Shown: in pieces, positions 47,514-57,688 of the stretch | How positions within the stretch are numbered: position 1 is the first letter of the stretch | How the letters are laid out: each line of letters opens with the position of its first letter | Assembly: GCA_030655595.1 (NCBI GenBank) | Contig: JAUSNQ010000034.1 | Span: 16,598-80,597, forward strand | Direction: 5' to 3' | DNA: 64,000 nucleotides | From: Paludibacter sp. | Lineage (GTDB): Bacteria > Bacteroidota > Bacteroidia > Bacteroidales > Paludibacteraceae | Made by a program: the position numbers and the translations under genes | Notes under the pieces: model-generated | Told to the model about the DNA's origin: nothing | The model's database searches: none | The model's input: the letters and a program-made list of their open reading frames with translations, nothing else

Positions 47514-48834
47514 CCTCAGTACCACTATTTAGTAATGAATGCAATAAATCTTTATATAATTTTCTGTGATACAAGGTGACGTTTTTTTCAACTGAATTAT
47601 TATGCCACAGCAAACTAATTTCTCCATTGAATTTCTTAACAGTATTAATCAGGCTCTCACAGTATTGGAAAGCATCATTGGCATTCATAAACATGTATTT
47701 TTTTTCGCTCAACGATACATCCATGATGGTCAGGTGATGCAATACCAGATTTGTGATTTTCTTTTCTAAAGGATTGATCCATTGTACCGGCTTACAAGTT
47801 CCGAGTCGGAAACCTGCCATATCTGCATAACCCATACTGAAATCATCGGTAATTCCGTTGGCTATCAATTCTTCAAAATCTTCCGGTTCTCGGTTATTGA
47901 GAAAATGATTCCGGTTGTATGCGGTATTTGTTTTGGCAAATCTTTCAAGTCGTTTTTTTTCATCAGCAATCAATTTTGCATCACAACCGGCTGCATAGCT
48001 TGTATGCAAACCAATAGAAATTTTCTTTCTTTTGATATACCTGATGAGGGTTTTATAATCGGGATGTAAGAGGTTTACATCAGGTTTATCTTCTTTCCTT
48101 TTTCCCCCACCACTTCTTAGGAAAGTGATTATTTCGCAACGATTGTCACCTAACTTTTGTCTTAATTCAGTATCTAATTTGAATAGATAAGGGAATGTGT
48201 ACCAAGGATCAAAGATTAGTCCGCCAAAATAACTTTTTATTGCTTTTTGGCCTTCTTTCGGTCGTTTAATTCCCCTGAGTAATCCGCCAATCATGCCGCG
48301 GATATTCCTGTAATGGGCTATTCCATCTACATCATGCGTCAAATATACTTTCTGAATTGTCTTGGGTGGTTCGGATACTGAAATTCCCATCTCCCTCATT
48401 TTCGAACGCAACAAGAATCCCCATTCTTCAATGATTGGGCGGTCGATGAAGCCAGCTTTGTAGGGCAATGACTCTTTCCCCGGGAAACGATTGTGAACGT
48501 CGCGGGTATTGCGGCGAACCATTTCTTCGTAACGTGAGATTAAAAAATACGTTCCTGCTACGATATCGGCATGAATAATGATGGTTTCGCCCACAATCTC
48601 AATCAAATCATCTCCATAAAGAATTGGTGTTTCTTCCCATTGTTTGAGTGGTAATTTAGGAAGGGTTTCTTCTAAACCGTAATTTTTTGTATCAAAAAAA
48701 CCGGATGGTTTGATAACTACTTTGTAATCGGAATAAAGCTTTTCATCCGATGTGTATCCTATCATGTTCAATGTTTTCGATGAAACTTGTTCTCCCACCA
48801 AAAAACGGATAATATATGCAATAATGTCATTCAT
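47506..48834 (-). CDS. Polysaccharide deacetylase-like protein (NodB-fold, DUF7033-type N-terminus)
   Basis: A 442-residue cytoplasmic-looking protein without signal peptide. The N-terminal half (to about 160) matches a domain common in Bacteroidota proteins of this type (I believe DUF7033). The rest is a NodB-like barrel: VYLTHDVDG near residue 165 gives the Asp-Asp pair, ISIGLHTSYA near 272 gives a metal His, and SLLWHNNS near 418 the closing His. Substrate unknown; such genes often sit beside glycosyltransferases, as here. It follows uvrA by 35 bases. Confidence 0.82.
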   Translation of the reverse strand: MNDIIAYIIRFLVGEQVSSKTLNMIGYTSDEKLYSDYKVVIKPSGFFDTKNYGLEETLPKLPLKQWEETPILYGDDLIEIVGETIIIHADIVAGTYFLISRYEEMVRRNTRDVHNRFPGKESLPYKAGFIDRPIIEEWGFLLRSKMREMGISVSEPPKTIQKVYLTHDVDGIAHYRNIRGMIGGLLRGIKRPKEGQKAIKSYFGGLIFDPWYTFPYLFKLDTELRQKLGDNRCEIITFLRSGGGKRKEDKPDVNLLHPDYKTLIRYIKRKKISIGLHTSYAAGCDAKLIADEKKRLERFAKTNTAYNRNHFLNNREPEDFEELIANGITDDFSMGYADMAGFRLGTCKPVQWINPLEKKITNLVLHHLTIMDVSLSEKKYMFMNANDAFQYCESLINTVKKFNGEISLLWHNNSVEKNVTLYHRKLYKDLLHSLLNSGTEDE

Positions 48835-48869
48835 TTCTTTTCAATCTCCAAATCAGCCTCTGTTGCTGT

Positions 48870-51716
48870 TTAATTAAATTCCCGCTTGAGAAATTTGCCC
48901 GTTTCACTTTTGGGGTGATTAGCTACCTCAAGGGGCGTTCCTGTGCAAATAACCTCACCTCCTCCTCGGCCTCCTTCGGGACCGATATCAATCACATAAT
49001 CGCAGACCTTGATTACATCCATGTTATGTTCAATGATAATCACCGTGTTGCCCCTGTCGGTTAAACGGTTTAAAACGCCTAATAGTACACGGATATCTTC
49101 AAAATGTAATCCCGTTGTCGGTTCATCGAGTATATAAAGTGTTTGACCGGTATCCCGTTTCGAAAGCTCAGTTGCTAATTTAACCCGCTGACTTTCACCA
49201 CCGGATAGCGTGGTGCTCGACTGACCGAGTTTGATGTATCCCAGTCCTACATCCTGAATGGTTTTGATCTTGTTCAGAATGTTAGGTTGATTTTCGAAAA
49301 ACTCGACGGCCTGATTGATGGTCATATTCAACACATCTGCAATTGACTTTCCTTTGAATCTTACTTCGAGCGTTTCTTTGTTATACCTTTTCCCATCACA
49401 ACTTTCACAAGGAACGTATACGTCAGGTAAGAAGTTCATTTCTATGGTTTTATATCCATTTCCCCCGCAAACTTCACATCTTCCTCCTGTCGTATTAAAT
49501 GAAAATCGTCCGGGTTTATACGCCCGGATTTTTGCTTCAGGCAAAGATACAAACAAGTTCCGAATATCTGAAAATACTCCGGTGTATGTTGCCGGATTCG
49601 AACGGGGTGTGCGTCCGATGGGAGATTGATCTACAACTACCACTTTATCGACCAGATCAATGCCATCAACAGAATCATACGCCAATGGATCTTTCAAAGA
49701 GGAATAAAAATACTGACTTAAGATGGGTTGTAGGGTGTCATTAATCAAAGTTGATTTTCCGCTTCCCGAAACACCGGTCACACAAATCATTTTACCTAAA
49801 GGGATACTAACATCAATATTTTTGAGGTTATTCCCTTTTGCGCCCTTAATAGTTAGAAATTTGCCATTGCCTTTTCTTAATTTAACCGGGATCTCAATTT
49901 TTTCTTTTCCGTTTAAAAATGCAGCAGTCATGGTGTTTGATTGAAGCATTTCCTGCGGTGTTCCCGCAAAAACAACTTCACCGCCATGTCTGCCGGCGCG
50001 CGGGCCTAAATCGATGACATAATCGGCTGCCAGCATCATTTCTTTGTCGTGCTCAACTACGATTACCGAGTTGCCGGTATCACGGAGTTGTTTCAACGAA
50101 CGAATTAATCTTTCATTGTCACGCTGATGTAGTCCGATGCTCGGTTCATCTAATATATATAATACATTTACCAATTGCGTACCTATTTGGGTGGCAAGGC
50201 GGATGCGCTGACTTTCACCTCCCGATAGGGATTGTGAACTCCGGTTCAGCGATAAATAGCTCAGTCCCACGTCTAATAAAAACTGAAGCCGTGTCCGGAT
50301 TTCTTTCAGTATTTCAACAGCAATGGCTTTTTGTTTTTCTGAAAGAAATGGCTCGACTTTGCTAAGCCAGTTGACTAATTCATCGATATCCATCTTAGAC
50401 AATTCCGAGATGTTTTTATCGTGAATCCTGAAGTGGAGCGATTCTTTTTTTAGTTTGGCGCCCTGACATTCCGGACAAACACTTTCTTTTGAAAACTGGT
50501 TCGCCCATTTTTGTTCGGTTGCCGATGCTGAATTTTCCTGCTGAATTTCGATGTACTTCAATATCCCGTCGTAATTGAGAAAATAATTCGAATTGCCCAA
50601 TGAATGATTTTTGATGTTTAAGCGCTCTTCAGTTCCGTTCATGATTTCATCAATCGCCTCATCAGGAACGTTGGCAAGAGATGTTTTAATATTGCAGTCG
50701 TATTTCTCCAAAATGGCTTCTATTTGCCAGAAAATCATCGAGTTTTTGTGTTTTCCCAACGGAATGATTCCGCCCTGATAAATGCTGAGTTTTTTGTCAG
50801 GAATAATCTTCTCCATATCAACCTCATTCACATATCCGAGTCCTTTACAACGCGGGCAAGCACCATGAGGCGAGTTGAAGGAGAAATTGTGCGGAGCGGG
50901 TTCATCATAAGAAATACCGCTGGTAGGGCACATGAGCATTTTGCTGAAATAACGAACCGCTTCAGCTTCCTTTTCCAGCAACATCACAATGCCATTTCCT
51001 TGTTGCATCGCTTTTTGAAGGGATTGCTTGAGTCTTTGCTTGTCTTTTTCAGCCACAATCAACCGGTCGACCACCAGTTCGATATCGTGAATTTTATACC
51101 TGTCGAGTTTTAAGCCGTGTGTAATTTCACGCAATTCGCCATCAATCCGCACATGTACATAACCTTTTTTGCGTACATTTTCAAATAAATCTTTGTAATG
51201 TCCCTTACGACCTCTCACCAAAGGAGCAAGCAGATAGGTTTTTTTGCCCTCGTAATCTTGCAAAATCAATTCAACAATCTGATCTTCCGAGTACTTGACC
51301 ATTTTTTCGCCGGTTACATGAGAAAAGGCTATACCTGCACGGGCAAAGAGCAAACGCAGAAAATCGTATATCTCGGTGGTAGTACCAACTGTTGAGCGTG
51401 GATTTTTATTGGTGGTTTTCTGTTCAATGGCTATAACAGGACTCAATCCTGTAATTTTATCTACATCCGGACGTTCCAGATTTCCCAAAAAACTACGCGC
51501 ATAAGCAGAAAAAGTTTCGATATAGCGACGCTGACCTTCCGCAAATATAGTGTCGAAAGCCAATGAGGATTTTCCGCTGCCACTGAGTCCGGTTATAACG
51601 GTTAGTGCGTTGCGCGGGATACTTACATGTATGTTTTTCAGATTGTGTACCCGGGCTCGAGTAACTTCAATCTGTCCGGATGATTCAATCTGCTCGATGT
51701 CAATATCTTGTTTCAA
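48870..51716 (-). CDS. uvrA: Excinuclease ABC subunit A
   Basis: A 948-residue DNA damage sensor of nucleotide excision repair. It has two ABC ATPase modules: Walker [10 protein letters not shown] near residue 37 with signature LSGGESQR near 490, and Walker [10 protein letters not shown] near 645 with signature LSGGESQR near 833. Two zinc fingers are visible, CPRCKGLG near 280 and CEVCGGNGY near 743. No ATG precedes the conserved [14 protein letters not shown]. The longest frame (from 51776) would start upstream of the promoter -7 box, so TTG at 51716 is the best start. It leads an operon with an envelope-sugar pair. Confidence 0.95.
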   Translation of the reverse strand: MKQDIDIEQIESSGQIEVTRARVHNLKNIHVSIPRNALTVITGLSGSGKSSLAFDTIFAEGQRRYIETFSAYARSFLGNLERPDVDKITGLSPVIAIEQKTTNKNPRSTVGTTTEIYDFLRLLFARAGIAFSHVTGEKMVKYSEDQIVELILQDYEGKKTYLLAPLVRGRKGHYKDLFENVRKKGYVHVRIDGELREITHGLKLDRYKIHDIELVVDRLIVAEKDKQRLKQSLQKAMQQGNGIVMLLEKEAEAVRYFSKMLMCPTSGISYDEPAPHNFSFNSPHGACPRCKGLGYVNEVDMEKIIPDKKLSIYQGGIIPLGKHKNSMIFWQIEAILEKYDCNIKTSLANVPDEAIDEIMNGTEERLNIKNHSLGNSNYFLNYDGILKYIEIQQENSASATEQKWANQFSKESVCPECQGAKLKKESLHFRIHDKNISELSKMDIDELVNWLSKVEPFLSEKQKAIAVEILKEIRTRLQFLLDVGLSYLSLNRSSQSLSGGESQRIRLATQIGTQLVNVLYILDEPSIGLHQRDNERLIRSLKQLRDTGNSVIVVEHDKEMMLAADYVIDLGPRAGRHGGEVVFAGTPQEMLQSNTMTAAFLNGKEKIEIPVKLRKGNGKFLTIKGAKGNNLKNIDVSIPLGKMICVTGVSGSGKSTLINDTLQPILSQYFYSSLKDPLAYDSVDGIDLVDKVVVVDQSPIGRTPRSNPATYTGVFSDIRNLFVSLPEAKIRAYKPGRFSFNTTGGRCEVCGGNGYKTIEMNFLPDVYVPCESCDGKRYNKETLEVRFKGKSIADVLNMTINQAVEFFENQPNILNKIKTIQDVGLGYIKLGQSSTTLSGGESQRVKLATELSKRDTGQTLYILDEPTTGLHFEDIRVLLGVLNRLTDRGNTVIIIEHNMDVIKVCDYVIDIGPEGGRGGGEVICTGTPLEVANHPKSETGKFLKREFN

Positions 51717-51750
51717 TTTGAATGGTAAATTTGTGAAATTAACGAACCTG

Positions 51751-51758
51751 CAAAGGTA
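51751..51758 (-). promoter_or_regulatory. -7 box of the uvrA operon; rules out the longest start
   Basis: TACCTTTG on the minus strand (TAnnTTTG). A TTTG lies only 15 bases upstream, too close for the usual -33. Transcription would begin near 51744. The only usual start codon in the uvrA frame after that and before conserved residues is TTG 51716. Confidence 0.55.
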
Positions 51759-51864
51759 ATATTTTTTTTGATACAAAGTTTTGCATGAATTTAAAATGAG
51801 ATAACATTAACGATTGAGAATTTTAATAATCAGGCCTTCATTTTTTTTTTCAACAAAAAAATAT

Positions 51865-51872
51865 TACCTTTG
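51865..51872 (+). promoter_or_regulatory. -7 box of rplY
   Basis: TACCTTTG (TAnnTTTG), preceded by a T-rich tract and followed by a leader of about 92 bases before ATG 51972. It is divergent from the uvrA promoter. Confidence 0.55.
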
Positions 51873-51904
51873 CCCCGCTTTTCTAATGCAGAAAGTGTGA
51901 TGGG

Positions 51905-51941
51905 AAATTAAGCGACTAATCACTTAAAATTCAACGCTTAA
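51905..51941 (+). promoter_or_regulatory. Possible hairpin in the rplY leader
   Basis: TTAAGCG at 51908-51914 pairs exactly with CGCTTAA at 51935-51941 around a 20-base loop, with weaker A-T extension below. It lies in the long rplY leader, where ribosomal protein genes often carry an autoregulatory site. This is a suggestion only. Confidence 0.3.
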
Positions 51942-51971
51942 ATTTTGAGTAACACAAACAAAATTATTAAA

Positions 51972-52550
51972 ATGAAAACTTTTGAATTAAAAGGGACAGT
52001 TCGGGCTGAGCTTGGAAAAAAAGCTACAAAAGCCAATCGTGCAGGTGATCACGTGCCATGTGTATTGTATGGTGCTGCTGATAACGTGCATTTCACCTCA
52101 ACTGCGAGTGATTTGAGAAAATTAATTTATACACCTGAAGTGTATATCGTGGACTTAGATGTTGATGGTAAAAAATGCAAAGCGATTATGAAAGCATTGC
52201 AATTTCATCCTGTATCAGATAAAGTATTGCACATCGATTTCTTGGAGGTGTCTGATAAGAAGCCTGTTGTTTTTGAAATACCCGTTAAATTACAAGGTTT
52301 GGCAGAAGGTGTTAAAGCCGGGGGTAAATTGGCTTTGCAAATGCGTAAGCTGAAGGTGAAAGGTGTTTATACAGATTTTCCTGAAGCTATCACGATTGAT
52401 GTAGCAGATTTAGGCTTGGGTAAAACAATTCAAGTGGGTGCTGTTACGGTTGATAAACTTGAAATTTTAAATGCTAAAAATGCCGTTGTTGCTCAGGTTA
52501 AACTGACAAGAGCTGCCAGAGGTGCTGCTGCCGCCGCTGCGTCTAAATAA
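51972..52550 (+). CDS. rplY: 50S ribosomal protein L25 (Ctc-type, with C-terminal domain)
   Basis: A 192-residue 5S rRNA-binding protein. Residues 1-90 form the L25 domain ([45 protein letters not shown]). Residues 95-185 are the TL5/Ctc beta domain (VEIPV-type strand [20 protein letters not shown]). An Ala-rich tail ends in AAAAAASK. A frame starting at 51945 would add nine residues; ATG 51972 starting MKTFELKG is the conserved start. It lies 14 bases before pth, the common ctc-pth pairing. Confidence 0.96.
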   Translation: MKTFELKGTVRAELGKKATKANRAGDHVPCVLYGAADNVHFTSTASDLRKLIYTPEVYIVDLDVDGKKCKAIMKALQFHPVSDKVLHIDFLEVSDKKPVVFEIPVKLQGLAEGVKAGGKLALQMRKLKVKGVYTDFPEAITIDVADLGLGKTIQVGAVTVDKLEILNAKNAVVAQVKLTRAARGAAAAAASK

Positions 52551-52564
52551 CAAATGAACTTTTC

Positions 52565-53128
52565 ATGAAATACTTAATCGTTGGATTGGGGAATATTGGT
52601 CTGGATTACCAGGATACCCGCCACAACATAGGATTTACAATATTGGACGCTTTTGCAAGGGCGTCCAATGTTTTTTTTGAGGATAATCGCTATGGTTTTG
52701 TTACAGAAGTAAAATTAAAAGGCCGTACATTGATTCTTCTGAAACCTTCTACCTTCATGAATTTAAGTGGTAACGCCCTTCGCTATTGGATGCAAAAAGA
52801 AAAGATTGAAATCGAAAATGTGCTGGTTGTCGTGGATGATTTGGCTTTACCTTTCGGCACATTGAGGTTGAAACCGAATGGTTCTGATGCTGGTCATAAT
52901 GGATTGAAGAATATTCAGGAGATTTTGGGACATAACGATTATGCGAGACTCCGTTTTGGTCTCGGAAATGATTTTCCGAAAGGCTATCAGGTTGAATATG
53001 TGCTCAGCAAATGGGACGAAGAACAATGGAAACTTTTACCTGAACGGGTAGAGAAGGGTGTTGAAATCATCAAGAGTTTTTGTCTTGCCGGGATGCAAAA
53101 TACCATGAATCAATATAATAATAAGTGA
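52565..53128 (+). CDS. pth: Peptidyl-tRNA hydrolase
   Basis: A 187-residue enzyme that recycles peptidyl-tRNA dropped by ribosomes. The motif [21 protein letters not shown] includes the catalytic His near residue 21. [12 protein letters not shown] near 62 holds the conserved Asn, [27 protein letters not shown] near 92 the Asp. Length is usual. It follows rplY by 14 bases and precedes the S4-domain gene, a translation-quality cluster. Confidence 0.97.
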   Translation: MKYLIVGLGNIGLDYQDTRHNIGFTILDAFARASNVFFEDNRYGFVTEVKLKGRTLILLKPSTFMNLSGNALRYWMQKEKIEIENVLVVVDDLALPFGTLRLKPNGSDAGHNGLKNIQEILGHNDYARLRFGLGNDFPKGYQVEYVLSKWDEEQWKLLPERVEKGVEIIKSFCLAGMQNTMNQYNNK

Positions 53129-53170
53129 TTTTTTGAGCTTTAAAGGTTCAAAAGACAAACAAAAATTAGC

Positions 53171-53572
53171 ATGAAGACTGAAGTCCGAATCGACAAATGG
53201 CTTTGGGCAGTTCGTTTGTTTAAAACACGCTCAATAGCGGCAGAAGCCTGTAAAAAAGGAAAGGTTTTGATAAAGGGAATTGTTGTGAAACCTTCCCGGA
53301 ATATCAAAATTGGGGATGTCGTTTGTGTAAAACGGAATCCGGTTCTTTTTTCATTTGAAGTGCTGGCACTTGCTGAAAACCGCATGGGTGCTAAGTTGGT
53401 GCCTGATTATATGAAGAATGTAACATCAGCCGACCAGTTAGAAATTTATGAATTGGGGAAAATTGCTGCCCAAAACAACCGTGATCGTGGTACCGGTCGC
53501 CCGACTAAAAAGGAACGTCGTGATTTGGACGATTTTTTTGATCCTATCTTTTTTGATGAGGATGATGTATAA
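53171..53572 (+). CDS. S4-domain RNA-binding protein (Hsp15/HslR-like)
   Basis: A 133-residue protein. The S4 domain lies at residues 3-65: VRIDKWLWAVRLFKTRSIAAEACKKGKVLIKG. This is the Hsp15 type, known in E. coli to bind free 50S subunits carrying nascent chains. A basic stretch (TGRPTKKERRDLDD) and a very acidic C-terminus (FFDEDDV) follow. Its place after pth fits ribosome rescue. It may share the rplY transcript. Confidence 0.9.
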   Translation: MKTEVRIDKWLWAVRLFKTRSIAAEACKKGKVLIKGIVVKPSRNIKIGDVVCVKRNPVLFSFEVLALAENRMGAKLVPDYMKNVTSADQLEIYELGKIAAQNNRDRGTGRPTKKERRDLDDFFDPIFFDEDDV

Positions 53573-53633
53573 ACAACCAATGATTTACAAACAATTCTTA
53601 GGGCTGTAAAAGCACCTATACCAATAAAAATAT

Positions 53634-53641
53634 TATCTTTG
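53634..53641 (+). promoter_or_regulatory. -7 box of the rmlACD operon
   Basis: TATCTTTG (TAnnTTTG), with a leader of about 55 bases before ATG 53703. No -33 match is evident. It separates the rml genes from the translation cluster. Confidence 0.5.
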
Positions 53642-53702
53642 TGCGGAATTCTGTTTACTCAGATTCAATTATTCAAATTTTTGTATCACTCAAATCCTGC
53701 TT

Positions 53703-54578
53703 ATGAAAGGTATCATTCTTGCCGGAGGCTCAGGCACTCGTTTATATCCCATTACTAAAAGTATTTCAAAACAAATCATTCCGGTCTATGACAAGCCGAT
53801 GATTTATTATCCCTTATCTGTATTGATGCTTGCTGGAATCAGAGAAATATTGATAATTTCTACTCCTCAGGATATCCATTTGTATGAAAACCTGCTCGGA
53901 GATGGTCAGGATCTCGGAATCAAACTGGAATATGCTATTCAACCATCGCCTGATGGATTGGCACAAGCATTTATTATCGGAGAAAAGTTCATCGGAGATG
54001 ATTCTGTTTGCATGATTCTGGGTGATAATATCTTCTATGGATATGATTTTTCAAGAACATTGAAAGAAGCTGCTAATTTAGAAGATGGTGCCCTCGTTTT
54101 TGGTTATTACGTGAATGATCCGGAAAGATACGGTGTGGCTGACTTTGATGAATCGGGCAAGGTGATTAGTCTGGAGGAAAAACCGGCTGTGCCAAAATCG
54201 AATTATGCGGTAACCGGACTGTATTTTTACAGCAACGATGTGGTGAAGAAATCTAAAGGATTAAAACCTTCAAAACGTGGCGAGTTAGAAATCACAGACT
54301 TAAATCGTTTGTATCTCGAAGAAGGACGTTTGAGTATGAAGATGATGGGACGTGGGATGGCTTGGTTGGATACCGGCACACATGATAGTTTGCTGGAAGC
54401 ATCCAATTTTATTTCAACAATTGAAAACAGACAAGGTTTGAAAGTGGCTTGTATTGAAGAAATTGCTTATAGAAACGGCTATATTAACAAAGAGCAGTTG
54501 CTACGATTGGCAGAGCTCTTGAAAAAGAACTACTACGGAGAGTATTTAATCAAAATCGCAAACGAAAAAACATTTTAA
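53703..54578 (+). CDS. rmlA: Glucose-1-phosphate thymidylyltransferase
   Basis: A 291-residue nucleotidyltransferase making dTDP-glucose from dTTP and glucose-1-phosphate, the first step to dTDP-rhamnose. The signature is [30 protein letters not shown] at residues 8-37, the metal Asp is in ILGDNIFYG near 108, and EEKP lies near 158. Length and all motifs are normal. rmlC follows after 3 bases. Confidence 0.97.
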   Translation: MKGIILAGGSGTRLYPITKSISKQIIPVYDKPMIYYPLSVLMLAGIREILIISTPQDIHLYENLLGDGQDLGIKLEYAIQPSPDGLAQAFIIGEKFIGDDSVCMILGDNIFYGYDFSRTLKEAANLEDGALVFGYYVNDPERYGVADFDESGKVISLEEKPAVPKSNYAVTGLYFYSNDVVKKSKGLKPSKRGELEITDLNRLYLEEGRLSMKMMGRGMAWLDTGTHDSLLEASNFISTIENRQGLKVACIEEIAYRNGYINKEQLLRLAELLKKNYYGEYLIKIANEKTF

Positions 54579-54581
54579 GAC

Positions 54582-55130
54582 ATGGAGATTATTCAAACTC
54601 CAATAGCTGGTTTAATGATTATCAAACCCCGCGTTTTTGAAGATGCTCGTGGTTTCTTTTGCGAATCTTACAACCGTAAAATATTTGTAGAAGCCGGTTT
54701 AAACTTAGATTTTTGTCAGGACAATCAATCGAAATCCTCTTATGGTGTGATTCGTGGTTTGCATTATCAACTATATCCTCAAAGTCAGTCGAAGTTAGTC
54801 TCAGTAACCATTGGAGCAGTCTGGGATGTTGCAGTTGATTTGAGAAAAAAATCCCCGACTTTCGGTCAGTGGTATGGCATAGAACTCTCTGCTGACAATA
54901 AACTGCAATTTTTGATTCCTCAGGGGTTTGCACATGGTTTTTCTGTAATCAGTGAAACAGCTTTGTTTACCTATAAATGCGATAATTTCTATAACCATGC
55001 ACTCGAAAGAGGCATATTGTTTAATGATCCTGCTTTGAATATTGATTGGAAAATACCTGCAGACAAAACGATTATATCTCCCAAAGATCAGGCGCATCCG
55101 CTGTTAAAAGATGCCGAAATGAATTTCTAA
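54582..55130 (+). CDS. rmlC: dTDP-4-dehydrorhamnose 3,5-epimerase
   Basis: A 182-residue cupin-fold epimerase, third step to dTDP-rhamnose. The motifs are FEDARGFFCESYN near residue 20, QDNQSKSSYGVIRGLHYQ near 46 with the catalytic His, and IPQGFAHGFSVISETA near 112. Complete and of normal length. It lies 27 bases before the broken rmlD. Confidence 0.97.
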   Translation: MEIIQTPIAGLMIIKPRVFEDARGFFCESYNRKIFVEAGLNLDFCQDNQSKSSYGVIRGLHYQLYPQSQSKLVSVTIGAVWDVAVDLRKKSPTFGQWYGIELSADNKLQFLIPQGFAHGFSVISETALFTYKCDNFYNHALERGILFNDPALNIDWKIPADKTIISPKDQAHPLLKDAEMNF

Positions 55131-55157
55131 AAGTAAGCAAAACGTAAAATCACGATA

Positions 55158-56018
55158 ATGCACACAGTTTTAGTCACCGGAAGCAAAGGACAGTTGGGCA
55201 ATGAGGTACAACTTGCAGCGAAACACTATCCACAATTCAATTTCATTTTTACCGATGTTGAAGAATTAGATATTTGTGATGAAATTGCTGTTAATCGTTT
55301 TTTTGATACAAATAAAATTGCGTTTTTGTTGAATTGCGCAGCTTATACTGCTGTGGATAAAGCTGAAGATGATGTTGCGTTGTGCTATAAAATCAATGAG
55401 GAGGCTGTCGGTATTCTTGGGAAAGCTGCTCAAAAGCACGGTGCGAAAGTGATCCATGTTTCAACAGATTATGTGTTTGACGGCACGAACTATCTTCCTT
55501 ATACCGAACACATGCCAGTTTGTCCGGCCACTGTTTATGGGAAGTCTAAACTTGCAGGTGAAGAAACTCTACTGTCTGTTTGCCCTGATTCAGTCATCAT
55601 CAGAACTGCTTGGTTGTATTCCTCTTTTGGGAATAATTTCGTTAAAACAATGCTCAAGTTGGGTAAAGAACGTGACAGTCTAAATGTTATTTTCGATCAG
55701 GTTGGAACTCCAACCTATGCTGCGGATTTGGCTGATGCCATGATGCAAATTGTCAATTCAGAAGTATTTGTGCCCGGCGTGTTTCATTAATCCAATGAAG
55801 GGGTATGCAGTTGGTATGATTTTACAAAATCGATCCACAAAATTGCAGGGATTGCTTGTCAGGTTTCACCCATTGAGACGAAAGATTATCCAGCCAAAAC
55901 ACCCCGTCCGCATTACAGTGTGCTGAATAAGCAAAAGATAAAATCTACCTATAATATTCAAATTCCTCATTGGGAAGATAGTCTGCAACGCTGCATTGCT
56001 ATACTTAATAATGAATGA
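55158..56018 (+). pseudogene. rmlD: dTDP-4-dehydrorhamnose reductase, interrupted by one in-frame TAA
   Basis: The first 210 codons are a normal RmlD: TGSKGQLGNE near residue 7, NCAAYTAVDKAE near 59, STDYVFDGT near 98 and the catalytic YGKSKLAGE near 124. TAA at 55788-55790 then stops the frame. The same frame stays open for 75 more codons (SNEGVCSWYDFTKSI onward, ending ILNNE) to TGA 56016-56018, which overlaps the next start by ATGA. Family members have Tyr at the TAA site (YHYSNEG), so one base change explains it. The lost part closes the substrate site. The cause may be a recent nonsense mutation, a sequencing error, or readthrough. With readthrough the protein would have 286 residues. 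Confidence 0.9.
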
Positions 56019-57688
56019 AAAAGATTCAATCCACCCAACTGTTTTACCTGCTTTTGCTAAGTTGGTTTTTAATCAATATCGTTCAATCGATACTGACTGA
56101 AATAACCAATGATGAGGCTTATTACGCTTTGTGGGGAAGTCGGTTAGACTGGGGTTATTTTGATCATCCTCCCATGGTTGCGGTGTTTACTGCGATTAGT
56201 TCTTGGCTTTTTTCGGGCAATTTAGGTGTTCGTTTTATGACGGTGGCTATGCAACTAGCTACGCTCATGCTTGTATGGAAGACATTAGGACTGAAAACGA
56301 CTACAAATTCGCTGATAGTTCGTTTTTTTGCCCTTGCTGCATCCATTGTGATGTTTACTGCCTATGGTTTTATTACTACGCCGGATGTTCCCTTGCTGTT
56401 TTTCGCAGCGCTTTTTTTGAGGTCATATCGCTTATTCCTCGCTAAAGAAAGCTTGTTTAATGGCTTGTTACTTGCCGTGGCAATGGCAGGGATGATTTAT
56501 AGTAAATACCAAGCTGGACTGCTAATCGTGCTGGTTGTATTATCGAATCTGAAATTGTTGTTGAATTACCGGTTCTGGTTAGCAGGAATTTTAGCCCTCG
56601 TGCTACTCATTCCTCATGCTGTTTGGCAAATACAGCATGATTTTCCGGGTTTTCAGTATCATTTGGTTGATCGTTCTTCCGCGTTTACATGGAAGTTCTT
56701 TTTTGAGTATTGGCCCAATCAATTAGCTGTTTTTAATCCGTTCACCTTGGTTGCTGTTGGATGGGCGCTTTTCAGCAAAAGAAAAATTGCGGTGTTCGAC
56801 AGGGCTTTGTATTTCATCATAGTCGGTTTCCTTGTTTTCTTCTGGGGAACGTCTTTCAGGGGACATGTTGAGCCGCATTGGACTATCGCAGCATCATTGC
56901 CAATGCTGATACTTGTAATGCGTGAGTCGGAGTTAAACCCGAAACTTGTACGCTATATCAGGCGATTTGTGTATCCATCTTTGCTGTTGATTTTGATAGC
57001 CAGGGTGCTGATTATGACAGATGTACTGCCAAAACGATTGGCATTTCACGGCAAGGAACAACGATACAATGCTTTGCATGAAGTTGCAGGTGAAAGTCCC
57101 GTTATCTTCAGAGGTTCTTTCCAAAATCCGTCTTTATATCAGTATTTTACAGGAAAAGATGCCCAGGTTATCAGTTCGTTGTATAGTCGCAGAACGCAAT
57201 TTGATATTTGGAAAGCGGAAGAGCAATTATATGACAAAATGGTTTTTGTTACAGGTCAGTACGAAGGTCGGTCTGAGATTTTCGGATCTTATGAACATAA
57301 ATTTGAAGGTTTCTTTACAGATAGTTTACAGGTAACCAACCATATAAAGATCAGTTACCAACTTCCTGAAGGAGATTTAATTGCTGGAGATACGGTCGTA
57401 ATACCAGTTGTTTTGCAAAATAATTCTGTACAGCATTATGAGTTTCATCATCCCGTTTTTCCCGGAAAGTTGATAGGGATTTTTATCAGTAAAGGAAAAA
57501 TGACAGAGATTGAAGCGGTATGGAACACCGAGGAAAAGTTGCTTCCCGGAGAAGAAGTTGCGACAACAATCAGTTTACAGGTTCCGGAATCAGGTGATGC
57601 TGCTTGTCAGTTTACCCTCTCTTTGAAATCCTGGTTCGGGCCAACACTCAATGCTGCCATAACAAACATCATAATACTTCAACCATGA
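56015..57688 (+). CDS. GT39-family (ArnT/PMT-like) membrane glycosyltransferase
   Basis: A 557-residue protein with about eleven helices over the first 330 residues, then a soluble C-terminal region of about 210 residues. The first loop has NDEAYYALWGSRLDWGYFDHPPM near residue 33, the Asp-Glu and DHPP motif of ArnT/PMT-like GT-C enzymes, which use polyprenyl-phosphate sugars on the periplasmic face. The acceptor is unknown. It starts in the ATGA overlap with the true end of rmlD, and overlaps gtrA in the same way. Confidence 0.88.
   Translation: MKKIQSTQLFYLLLLSWFLINIVQSILTEITNDEAYYALWGSRLDWGYFDHPPMVAVFTAISSWLFSGNLGVRFMTVAMQLATLMLVWKTLGLKTTTNSLIVRFFALAASIVMFTAYGFITTPDVPLLFFAALFLRSYRLFLAKESLFNGLLLAVAMAGMIYSKYQAGLLIVLVVLSNLKLLLNYRFWLAGILALVLLIPHAVWQIQHDFPGFQYHLVDRSSAFTWKFFFEYWPNQLAVFNPFTLVAVGWALFSKRKIAVFDRALYFIIVGFLVFFWGTSFRGHVEPHWTIAASLPMLILVMRESELNPKLVRYIRRFVYPSLLLILIARVLIMTDVLPKRLAFHGKEQRYNALHEVAGESPVIFRGSFQNPSLYQYFTGKDAQVISSLYSRRTQFDIWKAEEQLYDKMVFVTGQYEGRSEIFGSYEHKFEGFFTDSLQVTNHIKISYQLPEGDLIAGDTVVIPVVLQNNSVQHYEFHHPVFPGKLIGIFISKGKMTEIEAVWNTEEKLLPGEEVATTISLQVPESGDAACQFTLSLKSWFGPTLNAAITNIIILQP

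Noticed and set aside
55788..55790. Stop-codon reassignment or selenocysteine-like recoding at the rmlD TAA
   Set aside because: TAA ends many other genes here, selenocysteine uses TGA, and the stop is followed by T, a strong stop context. A point mutation or an error is simpler.
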